From Elusimicrobiales bacterium (GTDB lineage Bacteria; Elusimicrobiota; Elusimicrobia; Elusimicrobiales; Elusimicrobiaceae), in the NCBI GenBank assembly GCA_041651175.1, contig JBAZJT010000039.1, forward strand, positions 1 through 7,405: a stretch of 7,405 nucleotides of DNA, in the 5' to 3' direction. This document shows positions 1-7,100 of this stretch, one piece after another; the stretch's first letter is position 1; every line of letters starts with the position of its first letter. Below the pieces are notes generated by a model. The model was not told the DNA's origin and ran no database searches. It was given only the letters and a program-made list of their open reading frames with translations. The position numbers and the translations under genes are program-made.

Positions 1-1566
1 TCCGCCAGATTTTTCCATAGATATAACCGCATGGCGCGAACCGGGGATATCCGCCTTCACCGGCATGTAATATTCTATTGTCCCGCCGTCTTTGTCCTTG
101 TCCACCTCAATCCGCTTTATCCACTGGCGCAGGAACGCCTTTGATTCAGTCAGTGTGCTGGTTTGGAGGAACTCCTGTACCTCTTTGACATAACACGCTA
201 TTTCCGGGCCTGAAATCGCCAGAATATCGCGTTCCTGCCGCGCTTTCAACGCCCTCAAGGCTTCCTCCAACCCCGCGATTTGACCGCGCAAATCTTTGAT
301 TCTGGGCGCAAGGTCGGCTAATTCCATAAGCCCGGTCTCCAGCGCGTTATAGAGCTTGTGCATCCGCTTGTTGCAGTCCGCGATTTTAAGCTCCATGGCC
401 GCTATTTCGTCCTTCACGCCGCCTTTTGAGGCGATTATCTCCTCGTTTACCGCTTCTATCAGTTTTGCGATGTTTCTGGCCGTAAGCACGTTCTCCCGCA
501 GTTTGCTGATTACCGCGTTCTCCAGCTTCTGCCGGTTTACGAATCCGCAGTCGCAGACCTCCTTGCCGCGTTTGAGGTAATTCTGGCACACATAATAGTG
601 GAATTGGCCGGATTTCGCGGGGACGCCTATCATCTTCGCGCCGCATTGTTTGCAATAGACCATCCCGCTCAACAGATATTCGCTGACCGTTTCGCGCGGG
701 TGCATGACCTTCGGGGCGCGTTCCTTCATCAATCTCGCCACGGTTTCAAAGACTTCTTTGGAAACTATAGCCTCATGCGTGTTCGGCACACGCACGATGA
801 CCTCATTCGGGTTTTTTGCGTATTTGCCGTCGGCGTGGTTATGACGGTTAAATATATTCGCGCCGGTATAAGCCTCATTGGTCAGGATGTAATGGACTAC
901 CGTTATGCTCCAAGGCCGACCGGCGCGGGTGCGCAGGCCTTCGCCGTTGAGCGCACGGACAATCTCTTTGAGGCCGACGCCATGCCGGGACATTTCGAAC
1001 ATGCGTTTTATGATAATCGCTTCGGCAGGCTCCACGACCAACTTATTCTTCGGGGCGCCATGCACGACGACCTTTCCCATCCGGTAGCCGTATGGCGGCG
1101 TGCCGCCGTTGCGGTAGCCGCGTGTGGCGTTCTCTTTGAGGCCGCGCATCGCGTCATGGGCCAGATTGATTGAATAAAATTCGTCTACCGCCTCAAGCAT
1201 AGCCTCCATGAGGTGGCCGGAGGGCGTGTCGTCTATCGGCTCGTTGATGGAAATCACGTCTACGCCGTGCTTTTTGAGCAGTTTTTTGTAAAGGATTGAA
1301 TCTTCCCGGTTGCGGGCGAACCGCGAGAACTTCCAGACCAGTATGAGGTCAAACGCTTTGTTCTTAAGCTTGGCGTCATAAATCATTTCCTGAAACTTGG
1401 GCCGGTCGGCGGAACGGGCGGACTCGGCCTCGTCTATATATTCAGCAGCGACGGGCCAGCCCTTCTTGTCGGCGTATTCGCGCAAAGCCTTCAACTGGGC
1501 AGGAATCGACAAATCCCTGTCCGCCTGGCCTTGCGAGGATACACGGGCGTATAATGCTGCTTTCAC
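1..1566 (-). CDS. Large serine recombinase (site-specific integrase/resolvase family), C-terminus beyond left window edge
   Basis: This enzyme should cut and rejoin DNA at attachment sites through a serine-DNA covalent intermediate, integrating or excising a mobile element. The frame is open for 522 codons from GTG at 1566 to the left edge. Residues 1-140 are the resolvase-type catalytic domain: YARVSS at 6-11 places the expected nucleophile at Ser10 and Arg at 8, exactly as in gamma-delta resolvase numbering, and KFSRFAR at 79-85 supplies the other active-site arginines (R82, R85). Residues about 155-245 match the Recombinase domain (PPYGYR, then RAGRPWS and the ILTNEAYTG stretch). A zinc ribbon follows, with Cys305, Cys308, Cys327 and Cys338 or Cys340, and then a helical coiled-coil stretch at about 345-450. 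The GTG start is supported by GAGG six to seven bases upstream and by the Ser10 register. It is the last gene of a four-gene operon, three bases after the preceding stop. The catalytic residues look intact. Family LSRs are usually 450-600+ aa, so only a short tail is probably missing. Confidence 0.95.
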   Translation of the reverse strand, partial: MKAALYARVSSQGQADRDLSIPAQLKALREYADKKGWPVAAEYIDEAESARSADRPKFQEMIYDAKLKNKAFDLILVWKFSRFARNREDSILYKKLLKKHGVDVISINEPIDDTPSGHLMEAMLEAVDEFYSINLAHDAMRGLKENATRGYRNGGTPPYGYRMGKVVVHGAPKNKLVVEPAEAIIIKRMFEMSRHGVGLKEIVRALNGEGLRTRAGRPWSITVVHYILTNEAYTGANIFNRHNHADGKYAKNPNEVIVRVPNTHEAIVSKEVFETVARLMKERAPKVMHPRETVSEYLLSGMVYCKQCGAKMIGVPAKSGQFHYYVCQNYLKRGKEVCDCGFVNRQKLENAVISKLRENVLTARNIAKLIEAVNEEIIASKGGVKDEIAAMELKIADCNKRMHKLYNALETGLMELADLAPRIKDLRGQIAGLEEALRALKARQERDILAISGPEIACYVKEVQEFLQTSTLTESKAFLRQWIKRIEVDKDKDGGTIEYYMPVKADIPGSRHAVISMEKSGG

Positions 1567-1569
1567 GGG

Positions 1570-1884
1570 TTACCTCATCGCACGAAAATATGCTGCTACC
1601 AGTTTTGCGGTTACTTCGCTTCTGGCGGCGATGTGCCAGTCGGTGTTCTTTTCCGGCGGGACGGGGGATTTGTAGTCGTAAATAATGAATTCCAGTCCGT
1701 TGATTTTGCCGGGCCATTCAACGCGGGTTTTGCCGCAGGGGAAGGCATACGGGCGCGGTTTGCCGAATACCCAGACAAGGTCTTTGTATGTCGTGCCGTC
1801 GGGCATGTAGCCGGCAAGGCTCATGCCGGTTTCCGGGCCGCAGCCCATGCGAAGCTCGATATCCACTGTCAGCCGGATTTTCAT
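1570..1884 (-). CDS. Hypothetical protein, 104 aa, co-transcribed with the serine recombinase
   Basis: I do not recognise this protein. It starts MKIRLTVDIEL, a likely beta strand, and has a middle rich in aromatic, Gly and Pro residues (GYMPDGTTY, VWVFGKPRPYAFP) and an alpha-helical end (SEVTAKLVAAYFRAMR). There is no signal peptide and no membrane segment, so it is probably a small cytoplasmic alpha/beta protein. The two cysteines (C15, C50) do not form an obvious metal site. The ATG at 1884 overlaps the TGA of the 89-aa gene (ATGA), with GGAGG seven bases upstream. Its TAA lies three bases before the recombinase GTG, so the two are probably translationally coupled. The context suggests an accessory function of the mobile element, for example a recombinase partner, but nothing in the sequence proves this. 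Confidence 0.8.
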   Translation of the reverse strand: MKIRLTVDIELRMGCGPETGMSLAGYMPDGTTYKDLVWVFGKPRPYAFPCGKTRVEWPGKINGLEFIIYDYKSPVPPEKNTDWHIAARSEVTAKLVAAYFRAMR

Positions 1885-2150
1885 AGCATGGCCTCCGAGG
1901 TCTTCTCCTCGCCGGTTTCGGCGTTGATGATTTTGTAATGCCGCCGGTTCATTCTGGCGGGATCGCGGTATAGCTCCTCAACCGTGATTGCCCATTTTGC
2001 GTTCGGCAGCAGCCGGCGGACGTCGGACAGCTTTAATTGGGCGAACGGGAGGTATTCCTCCAATTTGCCTTTCAGCGGCAGGTCTTCCACGTAGCTTTCG
2101 CCGCCGTTTTGCTTGAGGCTGATGTAGCGGGCTTTCAGGATGAGTGTCAT
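1881..2150 (-). CDS. Hypothetical protein, 89 aa, second gene of the recombinase operon
   Basis: This small, charged protein is not recognised. It opens with a beta-like MTLILKARYISL, followed by a Lys/Glu-rich stretch, then SDVRRLLPNAKWAITVEELY, which reads as a helix plus strand. It ends in a basic segment (RMNRRHYKIINAETGEE). There is no signal peptide or membrane helix. The start ATG at 2150 overlaps the stop of the 84-aa gene as ATGA and has GGGAGG a few bases upstream inside that gene. Its own TGA overlaps the next start. These coupled junctions, and a frame that stays open between them, are the main evidence that it is real. A DNA-associated or directionality-type accessory role is possible from the position only. 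Confidence 0.75.
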   Translation of the reverse strand: MTLILKARYISLKQNGGESYVEDLPLKGKLEEYLPFAQLKLSDVRRLLPNAKWAITVEELYRDPARMNRRHYKIINAETGEEKTSEAML

Positions 2151-2401
2151 ATCGCCTCCCGCGCGTCTATCTGCGCGATTGTCCGGCCTTTATGCTGAAT
2201 GATGAACCGTATGCGGCTTTTGCCGTTTGCCACCTCCGGGCGGCGGGCCTGCGCTTCGGCGAAAGCCCGCGCTTCGTCCGCCGTGTCAAACTTGCCGATT
2301 GTGCGGCGTATCGTGCTGCGGAACCTCGTTCCCGCCAGCGTCGTTGATACCGCCGCCACGTAGTATTTCGCCTGTTTGCCCGTCGTGGTTCTCGTCGTCA
2401 T
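2147..2401 (-). CDS. Hypothetical basic protein, 84 aa, first gene of the recombinase operon
   Basis: The protein is strongly basic. After an MTTRTTTGKQ start it has a strand-like KYYVAAVSTTLAGTRFR, then IGKFDTADEARAFAEAQ (a turn and a helix), then a second strand pair (SRIRFIIQHKGRTIAQID). The beta-beta-alpha-beta order, with FDTADEA before the helix, resembles DUF2188-like or Arm/AP2-like small DNA-associated folds. That is pattern recognition, not a confirmed family match. The ATG at 2401 is backed by an excellent Shine-Dalgarno, GAGGAGGG, seven bases upstream, the strongest in the operon and consistent with a first gene. It lies opposite the divergent 156-aa gene across a 170-bp control region. 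The last codons overlap the start of the 89-aa gene. Confidence 0.78.
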   Translation of the reverse strand: MTTRTTTGKQAKYYVAAVSTTLAGTRFRSTIRRTIGKFDTADEARAFAEAQARRPEVANGKSRIRFIIQHKGRTIAQIDAREAI

Positions 2402-2422
2402 ATCGTTTCCCTCCTCACCTGA

Positions 2423-2451
2423 AGATTACAATGAGTTCCGCGAAACATCAA
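2423..2451 (-). promoter_or_regulatory. Candidate leftward sigma70-type promoter for the recombinase operon
   Basis: On the minus strand TTGATG (2451-2446) serves as a -35 box. The -10 box would be TAATCT (2428-2423, 17-bp spacer) or TGTAAT (2430-2425, 15-bp spacer). Both are weak matches. The predicted start falls very near the GAGGAGGG ribosome site (2416-2409), giving an unusually short leader, so the assignment is tentative. Confidence 0.3.
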
Positions 2452-2504
2452 GGCAATTCTGATGCTGTTTTCCGTCTGAGAAACCGGTGAAGGAAAGCCT
2501 TGAT
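2447..2504. repeat. Perfect 8-bp inverted repeat spanning the divergent promoter region; possible operator pair
   Basis: ATCAAGGC at 2447-2454 is matched by GCCTTGAT at 2497-2504, with arm centres 50 bp apart. Each arm overlaps the -35 box of one of the two divergent promoters (TTGATG leftward, TTGATT rightward). This symmetry is what would be expected of a protein-binding site pair controlling both directions. However, an 8-bp match over this distance can also arise by chance, and part of the match follows simply from both arms containing a -35-like TTGAT. Confidence 0.4.
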
Positions 2505-2528
2505 TTCTGCGCGAAGTTGCTGTACATT
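2500..2528 (+). promoter_or_regulatory. Rightward sigma70-type promoter for the 156-aa gene
   Basis: TTGATT (2500-2505) and TACATT (2523-2528) are separated by exactly 17 bp. Each matches the consensus box at four of six positions, including the key TTGA and the first and last bases of the -10. Transcription would begin near 2535, leaving a leader of about 37 nt that contains the GGGAGG ribosome site. Confidence 0.55.
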
Positions 2529-2558
2529 CACTGGTGGCGGGAAGCAAAATTCCGAAAC

Positions 2559-2564
2559 GGGAGG
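2559..2564 (+). promoter_or_regulatory. Ribosome-binding site that fixes the start of the 156-aa gene
   Basis: GGGAGG lies seven bases before the ATG at 2572. The in-frame upstream ATG at 2500 has only a weak purine stretch and lies inside the -35 box of the predicted promoter, so 2572 is the better start. Confidence 0.75.
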
Positions 2565-2571
2565 CGACATT

Positions 2572-3042
2572 ATGAAAGCGCGCGACGCGAAAGTCGGACA
2601 TAAATACCTGACGCAGAAAGGCGCGACTGTCACTATGACCGGCGAGAAGGACGGCAAATTCGTGATGACGCTGACCAGCGGAATCGTATTTCGGTGCGGG
2701 CCGGACTACGAATTGAAGCCGGTTAATGGCAACGCGGGCGGCAAGGTCGCAAAGGCCGCTGCACCGAAGCAAAAACTGCCGGAACAGACAAACGCCGTCA
2801 GCGCAACCGCCGCCAAGCCGCGCGGCGTGTCGCTGGCGTCCATCATAGACCCGTTTCTGCTCAGCGGCGGACATACCGTGGACGACATCGCCATTGAAGT
2901 GCGGAATAAAGCCGGCGACGCCGCGCGAGGCAAAGATGTTGAAGCCAACGTGCGCGCGCGGATGGTGACGTATACCCGCAAAGGCTGGCGCGTCGTCAAG
3001 GACGAGAACAAGCGCGTCAAGGTCGTTCAGGGAAAAGCGTAA
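2572..3042 (+). CDS. Basic two-domain protein of unknown function, 156 aa, divergent from the recombinase operon
   Basis: I do not recognise a named family. Residues 1-51 look like a small beta barrel or KOW/SH3-like fold (alternating hydrophobics in ATVTMT, KFVMTLTSGIVF and the closing YELKPV). Residues 52-84 are an Ala/Lys/Pro/Gln-rich flexible linker. Residues 86-152 look like a winged helix: SLASIIDPFLLSGG, then VDDIAIEVRNKAG, then a basic helix (DVEANVRARMVTYTRKGW) followed by a strand pair ending in KRVKVV. By my count it carries about 29 Lys/Arg against 15 Asp/Glu, so it is net positive, consistent with nucleic-acid binding in the cytoplasm. There is no signal peptide. It is transcribed away from the recombinase operon from a shared control region, an arrangement often seen for element-encoded regulators, so it may control that operon. 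That role is inferred. Confidence 0.85.
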   Translation: MKARDAKVGHKYLTQKGATVTMTGEKDGKFVMTLTSGIVFRCGPDYELKPVNGNAGGKVAKAAAPKQKLPEQTNAVSATAAKPRGVSLASIIDPFLLSGGHTVDDIAIEVRNKAGDAARGKDVEANVRARMVTYTRKGWRVVKDENKRVKVVQGKA

Positions 3043-3053
3043 ACGCAGGGGAA

Positions 3054-3087
3054 TCGAGGCAGCCATAATGTTTGCGCTTTGCCTCGA
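3054..3087. repeat. Perfect 8-bp inverted repeat (hairpin) after the 156-aa gene
   Basis: TCGAGGCA (3054-3061) pairs with TGCCTCGA (3080-3087) around an 18-nt loop, starting 12 bases after the stop codon. No T-run follows on either strand, so it is not a standard intrinsic terminator. It could be a weak terminator, an RNA-stabilising hairpin or a protein site. The arm differs from the promoter-region repeat (ATCAAGGC) by one base over the shared TCRAGGC core. Confidence 0.5.
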
Positions 3088-3106
3088 CATCAATAGTTTA
3101 GCGCGC

Positions 3107-3147
3107 AGCCAGGCCGGTGTCACGCCCTGAATTTTGGCTACATTTTT
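3107..3147 (+). terminator. Weak candidate intrinsic terminator for the 156-aa gene
   Basis: AGCCA (3107-3111) can pair with TGGCT (3135-3139), with a possible inner GGC/GCC pairing, and five T residues follow at 3143-3147. The outer stem is short and the loop long, so energetics are doubtful. No better terminator was seen in the 190 bp between these convergent genes, and none was found for the leftward barrel gene. Confidence 0.25.
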
Positions 3148-3232
3148 GCAAGCGTCAATATCGTCGGGGAACTCGGGGAGGGAAATGGAGCTGCGCTATT
3201 GCGTGGGTCGCTTGCGTTTCTGGTATGTCTTA

Positions 3233-4117
3233 TCAAAACTTCGCCGTCAGCGTGAACCTGTGGCTGTTGCCCAGTTCGCCTTGCGATGTATAGGCGTAAT
3301 CCACACGGAGCTTGCTTATCGCTATCCCGAAACCAGCATTGAAACCCAGCAGGTTGTCCGACGGGATATTGGTGTTGGTGATGTCCTTGCTGTAACCCGC
3401 GCGCAGGGCCAGAATGCTGTGCAGCGCGACTTCCGCGCCTGCCGCTATCGTGCTGCAATTTTCCGGGATGTTGCGTTTGAAATCAACCGCAAGTGTGACT
3501 GTTTTGATTGTCGTTGCTGCGCCGAACGACGCTGTCGCGGGGAGGTTCTCGTCTATCGTTCCCACTTTGCCGGATTTGCCGACGTTGACGATTGACGCGC
3601 CTAACCGGAATAGCTCCAGGTCGTAAATCGCGCCCGCGTCAAAGCCGTAGCCTGTGCCGGATTCTTCCTCAATTTTGTTGCGCACCGCTTTCAGCACGCC
3701 GCCCAATGACAGCTTGCCAAAATTTCTGGCGTATGCGGCTTGCAGTGCCATATCATAGGCGGTGAATGTGCCGGTTTGCGCGCCGGTTGTGTCGCGCCCG
3801 TCCAAATCGCCATAGTGCAGGTATGTAAAACCGTAAGCCATTCGCCCGCCCAGCGCGTTATGCGCGAACGCGATGTTTTCCAGCTTGTTTTCCTGTGCAA
3901 GTTCCACATGCGACAACGCGGCTTCCATGCCATCGCCGGCGACGGAGGCGGGATTTGTGTAAACCGACTGCGCGCCGCCTGATAACGCCGTTACCGCGTT
4001 TGCCATGCCCTGCTCGCGCGCGCCGGGAGTGATTTTCAGAAAAGCCGAGCCGGTTGTCGCCGCGTGGGCTTGCTGCGCTATCGTCGCCGCCAGTAATGCG
4101 ATTATAAACTTGTTCAT
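3233..4117 (-). CDS. PorV/PorQ (UPF0164)-family outer-membrane beta-barrel protein, 294 aa
   Basis: This is probably an outer-membrane barrel of the FadL-like PorV/PorQ group. In type IX secretion, PorV-type barrels carry exported proteins with a C-terminal sorting domain to the surface-attachment machinery. Residues 1-19 form a Sec signal peptide (MNK, a hydrophobic core, then AHA at 17-19 before the likely cleavage). The start of the mature protein has the family signature: AFLKITPGAREQGMANA followed by YTNPAS. The rest consists of alternating amphipathic strands with Gly/aromatic turns. The protein ends in Phe, the usual barrel-assembly signal. At 294 aa it is shorter than Bacteroidetes PorV but fits the compact UPF0164-like group. 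The ATG lies four bases after the stop of the large surface-protein gene, with GAGGTAA inside that gene's end, so the two are co-transcribed and probably coupled. Tandem stops (TGA TAA) close it. Confidence 0.88.
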   Translation of the reverse strand: MNKFIIALLAATIAQQAHAATTGSAFLKITPGAREQGMANAVTALSGGAQSVYTNPASVAGDGMEAALSHVELAQENKLENIAFAHNALGGRMAYGFTYLHYGDLDGRDTTGAQTGTFTAYDMALQAAYARNFGKLSLGGVLKAVRNKIEEESGTGYGFDAGAIYDLELFRLGASIVNVGKSGKVGTIDENLPATASFGAATTIKTVTLAVDFKRNIPENCSTIAAGAEVALHSILALRAGYSKDITNTNIPSDNLLGFNAGFGIAISKLRVDYAYTSQGELGNSHRFTLTAKF

Positions 4118-4121
4118 GGCA

Positions 4122-7100
4122 TTACCTCACTATCGCGAACTTCTTTTTGGCTTTGACGGTCTCGCCGCCGTTATGGGCTTCCATGATAGCGGTATAAATG
4201 CCTGAACCTGCGCCGCTCATGTCCCAGGTATATTCGTATGCGTATTCCGGCGATGATATGTTGGGCGCGCCGTCCATGCGCGCGCTGTGGCGCAACTGGC
4301 CGGACACGTCGTAAATCCTGATGTCCGCGCCATCGCCTATGCCGCATTCAAGATGCAATATCGGCTTGTTGCCGCCTTTGGCCGGATTGGGATACACATA
4401 GAACTGCCGGAACGCGAATGTTACCGCCGCCATCGGGTTGACGCCCTGCACCATCGGCTGATAGAGCGAGAAATGGTTTGTCTGCGCGGTCAGCGCGCCG
4501 CCCGCAAGCTGCGATTCCACCGGCTGCCAGGTTTGCGAAGCCTCGTCCCAGTTGTAGACAGCAAGGTCGCGCTCCGTTTTCCCCGCCGGGATTTGAGAGG
4601 CGTCATACGGAATGGTCAGCGTCGCGGGCGAACTGAATACCATCCCCTCCGGCCCGAATTCATACGGCGCGCCGGCGGGCATGAGCTTGCGCGTTTTCAG
4701 GTAAGCGTCGCGCTGAACCTCGGTTTGCGTTGACTGCATGACGGTTATTTCCGCCTCGCCCGCCAGCGCGCCCTGCGGCAGAATAACCCGCGCGCCGCCG
4801 GTATAGCTCACCGCTCCGCCCGCCGCGTCAACCACTTTGCCCACCTTGACGCCCTCATCGGTAACATAAAGCGAATGCTCCGGCTCAAGCCGCGCAAGCA
4901 GCGACGATTGTTCCGCCGAGACCGTTTCTTCAGGCGCGGACGCGCCGCTGCGCGCCCGTCCGCCCGTTGACGGCGGCAGCCCGTAGCGCAGCAATGCGCA
5001 GCGGAATGCGTCCACCGCCCATAAACTGCCGTCCGGGGCCAGCGCGACATCTGCCGGCATATAAAACCCGGTTATGTTCCAGTACGCCCGCCCGGACCGG
5101 TCCAGCTTCTGAATACGGCTGCCCAGGCGGTCGGCCAGATAAACCATATCCGCGCGGTCAAAACGCAATCCGGCGGGCCGCTTGAACCCGGACAGCGATT
5201 TCACGAATTTGCCGGACGGGGTAAACTGCATCAGCCGGTTGCCGCGCTCGTCCGAAATCCAGATGTCGCCGCCGGAGGACACCGCTATCCCCGCCGGACG
5301 CGAATACCCGGACATGAACGCGTCAAATATCAGCCGCAGGGCGGACTCCCAGGCGGAGGAGCCGTAGCCGTCGCGCAACTGATAATCGCCGGCGGACAGA
5401 TTGGTGCTGAAGGAAAGCAGCAGCTTACCGTCGGGCGAGAACGCATTGACGCGCGACAGGTTCTTGTCCGCCGTGTAGATATTGCCCGCCGCGTCCAATG
5501 CCACCGACGACGGGAAAAACAACTGGTACGGCCTGCGCCCGGTTTTGCTTATCTCTAGCAGCACGGCGCCGCCGGGCGTGAGTTTCAGAATGCGGTGATT
5601 GTAAGTGTCCGCGACATACACATTCCCCGACGGGTCAACCGCCACGGATTGCGGCTTGTTCAGCCGCAGTCCGCCCCGGCGGACCAGCCCGCCGCCAAGC
5701 TCGCGCACCACCACGCCGGAGGTGTTGACCGCTATCACCCGGTCCGCCCCGGTGTCGGCCACCCATACCAGCCCGTCGGGACCGACCGCCACGCCGCGCG
5801 GCGTGGTCAGGTTCAGCCGCAGCTTCTCGCGGCGGCCCATGACCTGCGCCAGTGCCGGAACGCCGATATAAACCGGCGCGGCCAAAGCCGCGCAGTTCCC
5901 CGCCGTGTCGCAGCCCTCCACGCGCAAATTATATCCGCCCGACAGCCCCGCCGTATTCCACAAAACAGCCGTTGAAGACGACAACGCGACCGAGCCGGAG
6001 CTTATCAGAACCCCTGCCGCCGTCGTTGACGCCGCATAACTGATTGTCCATGACGATAAATTCGCGTCATACGCGTTTGCGACAACCGGCACAACGCCGG
6101 TAAACGCCTGCTCCACGCCGACGGCGGATGTGGACGGGAACACAAGATTAACGGCGGGCGGGGTGGTGTCAACAAAAACGGAGACATCAAACGCTCCGGT
6201 CGTAACCGATGAGATATTGCCGGCGAAATCCTGCGCGGCGATGGTAAGTGTCCAGCTTCCGTTTGAAAGCGACGCGGCGGGAACATCCGCGTTGTTGGCG
6301 GCGAACACCGTCGCGCCGGTGGCAAGGCTGGTCAGATACGCATACGAGGTTGGCGCGGGGTCAAGATTGTCGGTTACGGTATAACGCACCGGCACCGCGC
6401 CGGCATACGACGCTCCCGCAACAGGCGAACTTACGGTTATTACCGGACTTGAGACATCAACGACGGTGAGCGTGCTGACGCCGACAGTGCCGTAATACTT
6501 GCTGTCGCCGTCGAATTCGGCTTCCAAAGCATATTCCACGCGCAACGGATGCGGCAAGTCAAAAACGAAATGCGCCGTGTCGCTTGAGACGACGGCGCTG
6601 CCCAGCGCGGTCCGCGTGGAACCGTCCGCAAAAAACAGCCTCAGCGTTTTAGGCTCGGTGTCCTGGAACCGCAGCGACGCGCCGTTTGCGGCGGCAATCT
6701 GCACCGCCACCGGCACGGAAACAGTGGAATAGGTTACCGTGGAGAAATCCAGAATCCGGGCATACTCTTTTTCAACCGACAAGGTGACGGTTTGGGTTGA
6801 GGATGTGTAATAAAACCCGTCACCTGGAAATGCTAGGGTGACGGTATATGAACCGGGCAGCACGGTATCCAAAGGAACATAGGTGACAGCAGCGCCGCTG
6901 GCCGACGTGGTGGCGACAAAAACCTGTCCGTTCATGGAGAAATTGACCGGTTTGCCGGCGATTGCACCGCCGGAATAGGTAAGCGAGGCGGACAACACGG
7001 CGTATTCGTTATAATACGCGGTCAAATCGCCGGTATAGGCAAGCTGCGGGTTGTTTGGCACGACTGAGATTATCGCGTTGGTGCGGGTCTCTTCCAAATC

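Noticed and set aside
598..1173. Long plus-strand open frame (191 codons) opposite the serine recombinase
   Set aside because: It is antisense to an intact recombinase with catalytic and zinc-ribbon motifs, and its translation shows no family pattern.
2500..2571. Upstream in-frame ATG that would lengthen the 156-aa protein by 24 residues
   Set aside because: The extension overlaps the predicted promoter and lacks a strong ribosome site, and GGGAGG sits correctly before the ATG at 2572.
2398..3123. Long minus-strand open frame (241 codons) covering the 156-aa gene
   Set aside because: It runs antisense to a gene with a good promoter, ribosome site and sensible protein composition, and it would run through the divergent promoter region. 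It has no convincing protein features.
3148..3215. 7-bp inverted repeat GCAAGCG/CGCTTGC between the convergent genes
   Set aside because: The arms are separated by 54 bases with no T-run or further symmetry, so it is well within chance.
4287..4733. Plus-strand open frame (148 codons) opposite the sorting and ZU5-like region
   Set aside because: It is a shadow of the GC-rich codons of the giant gene, with no ribosome site and no recognisable protein pattern.
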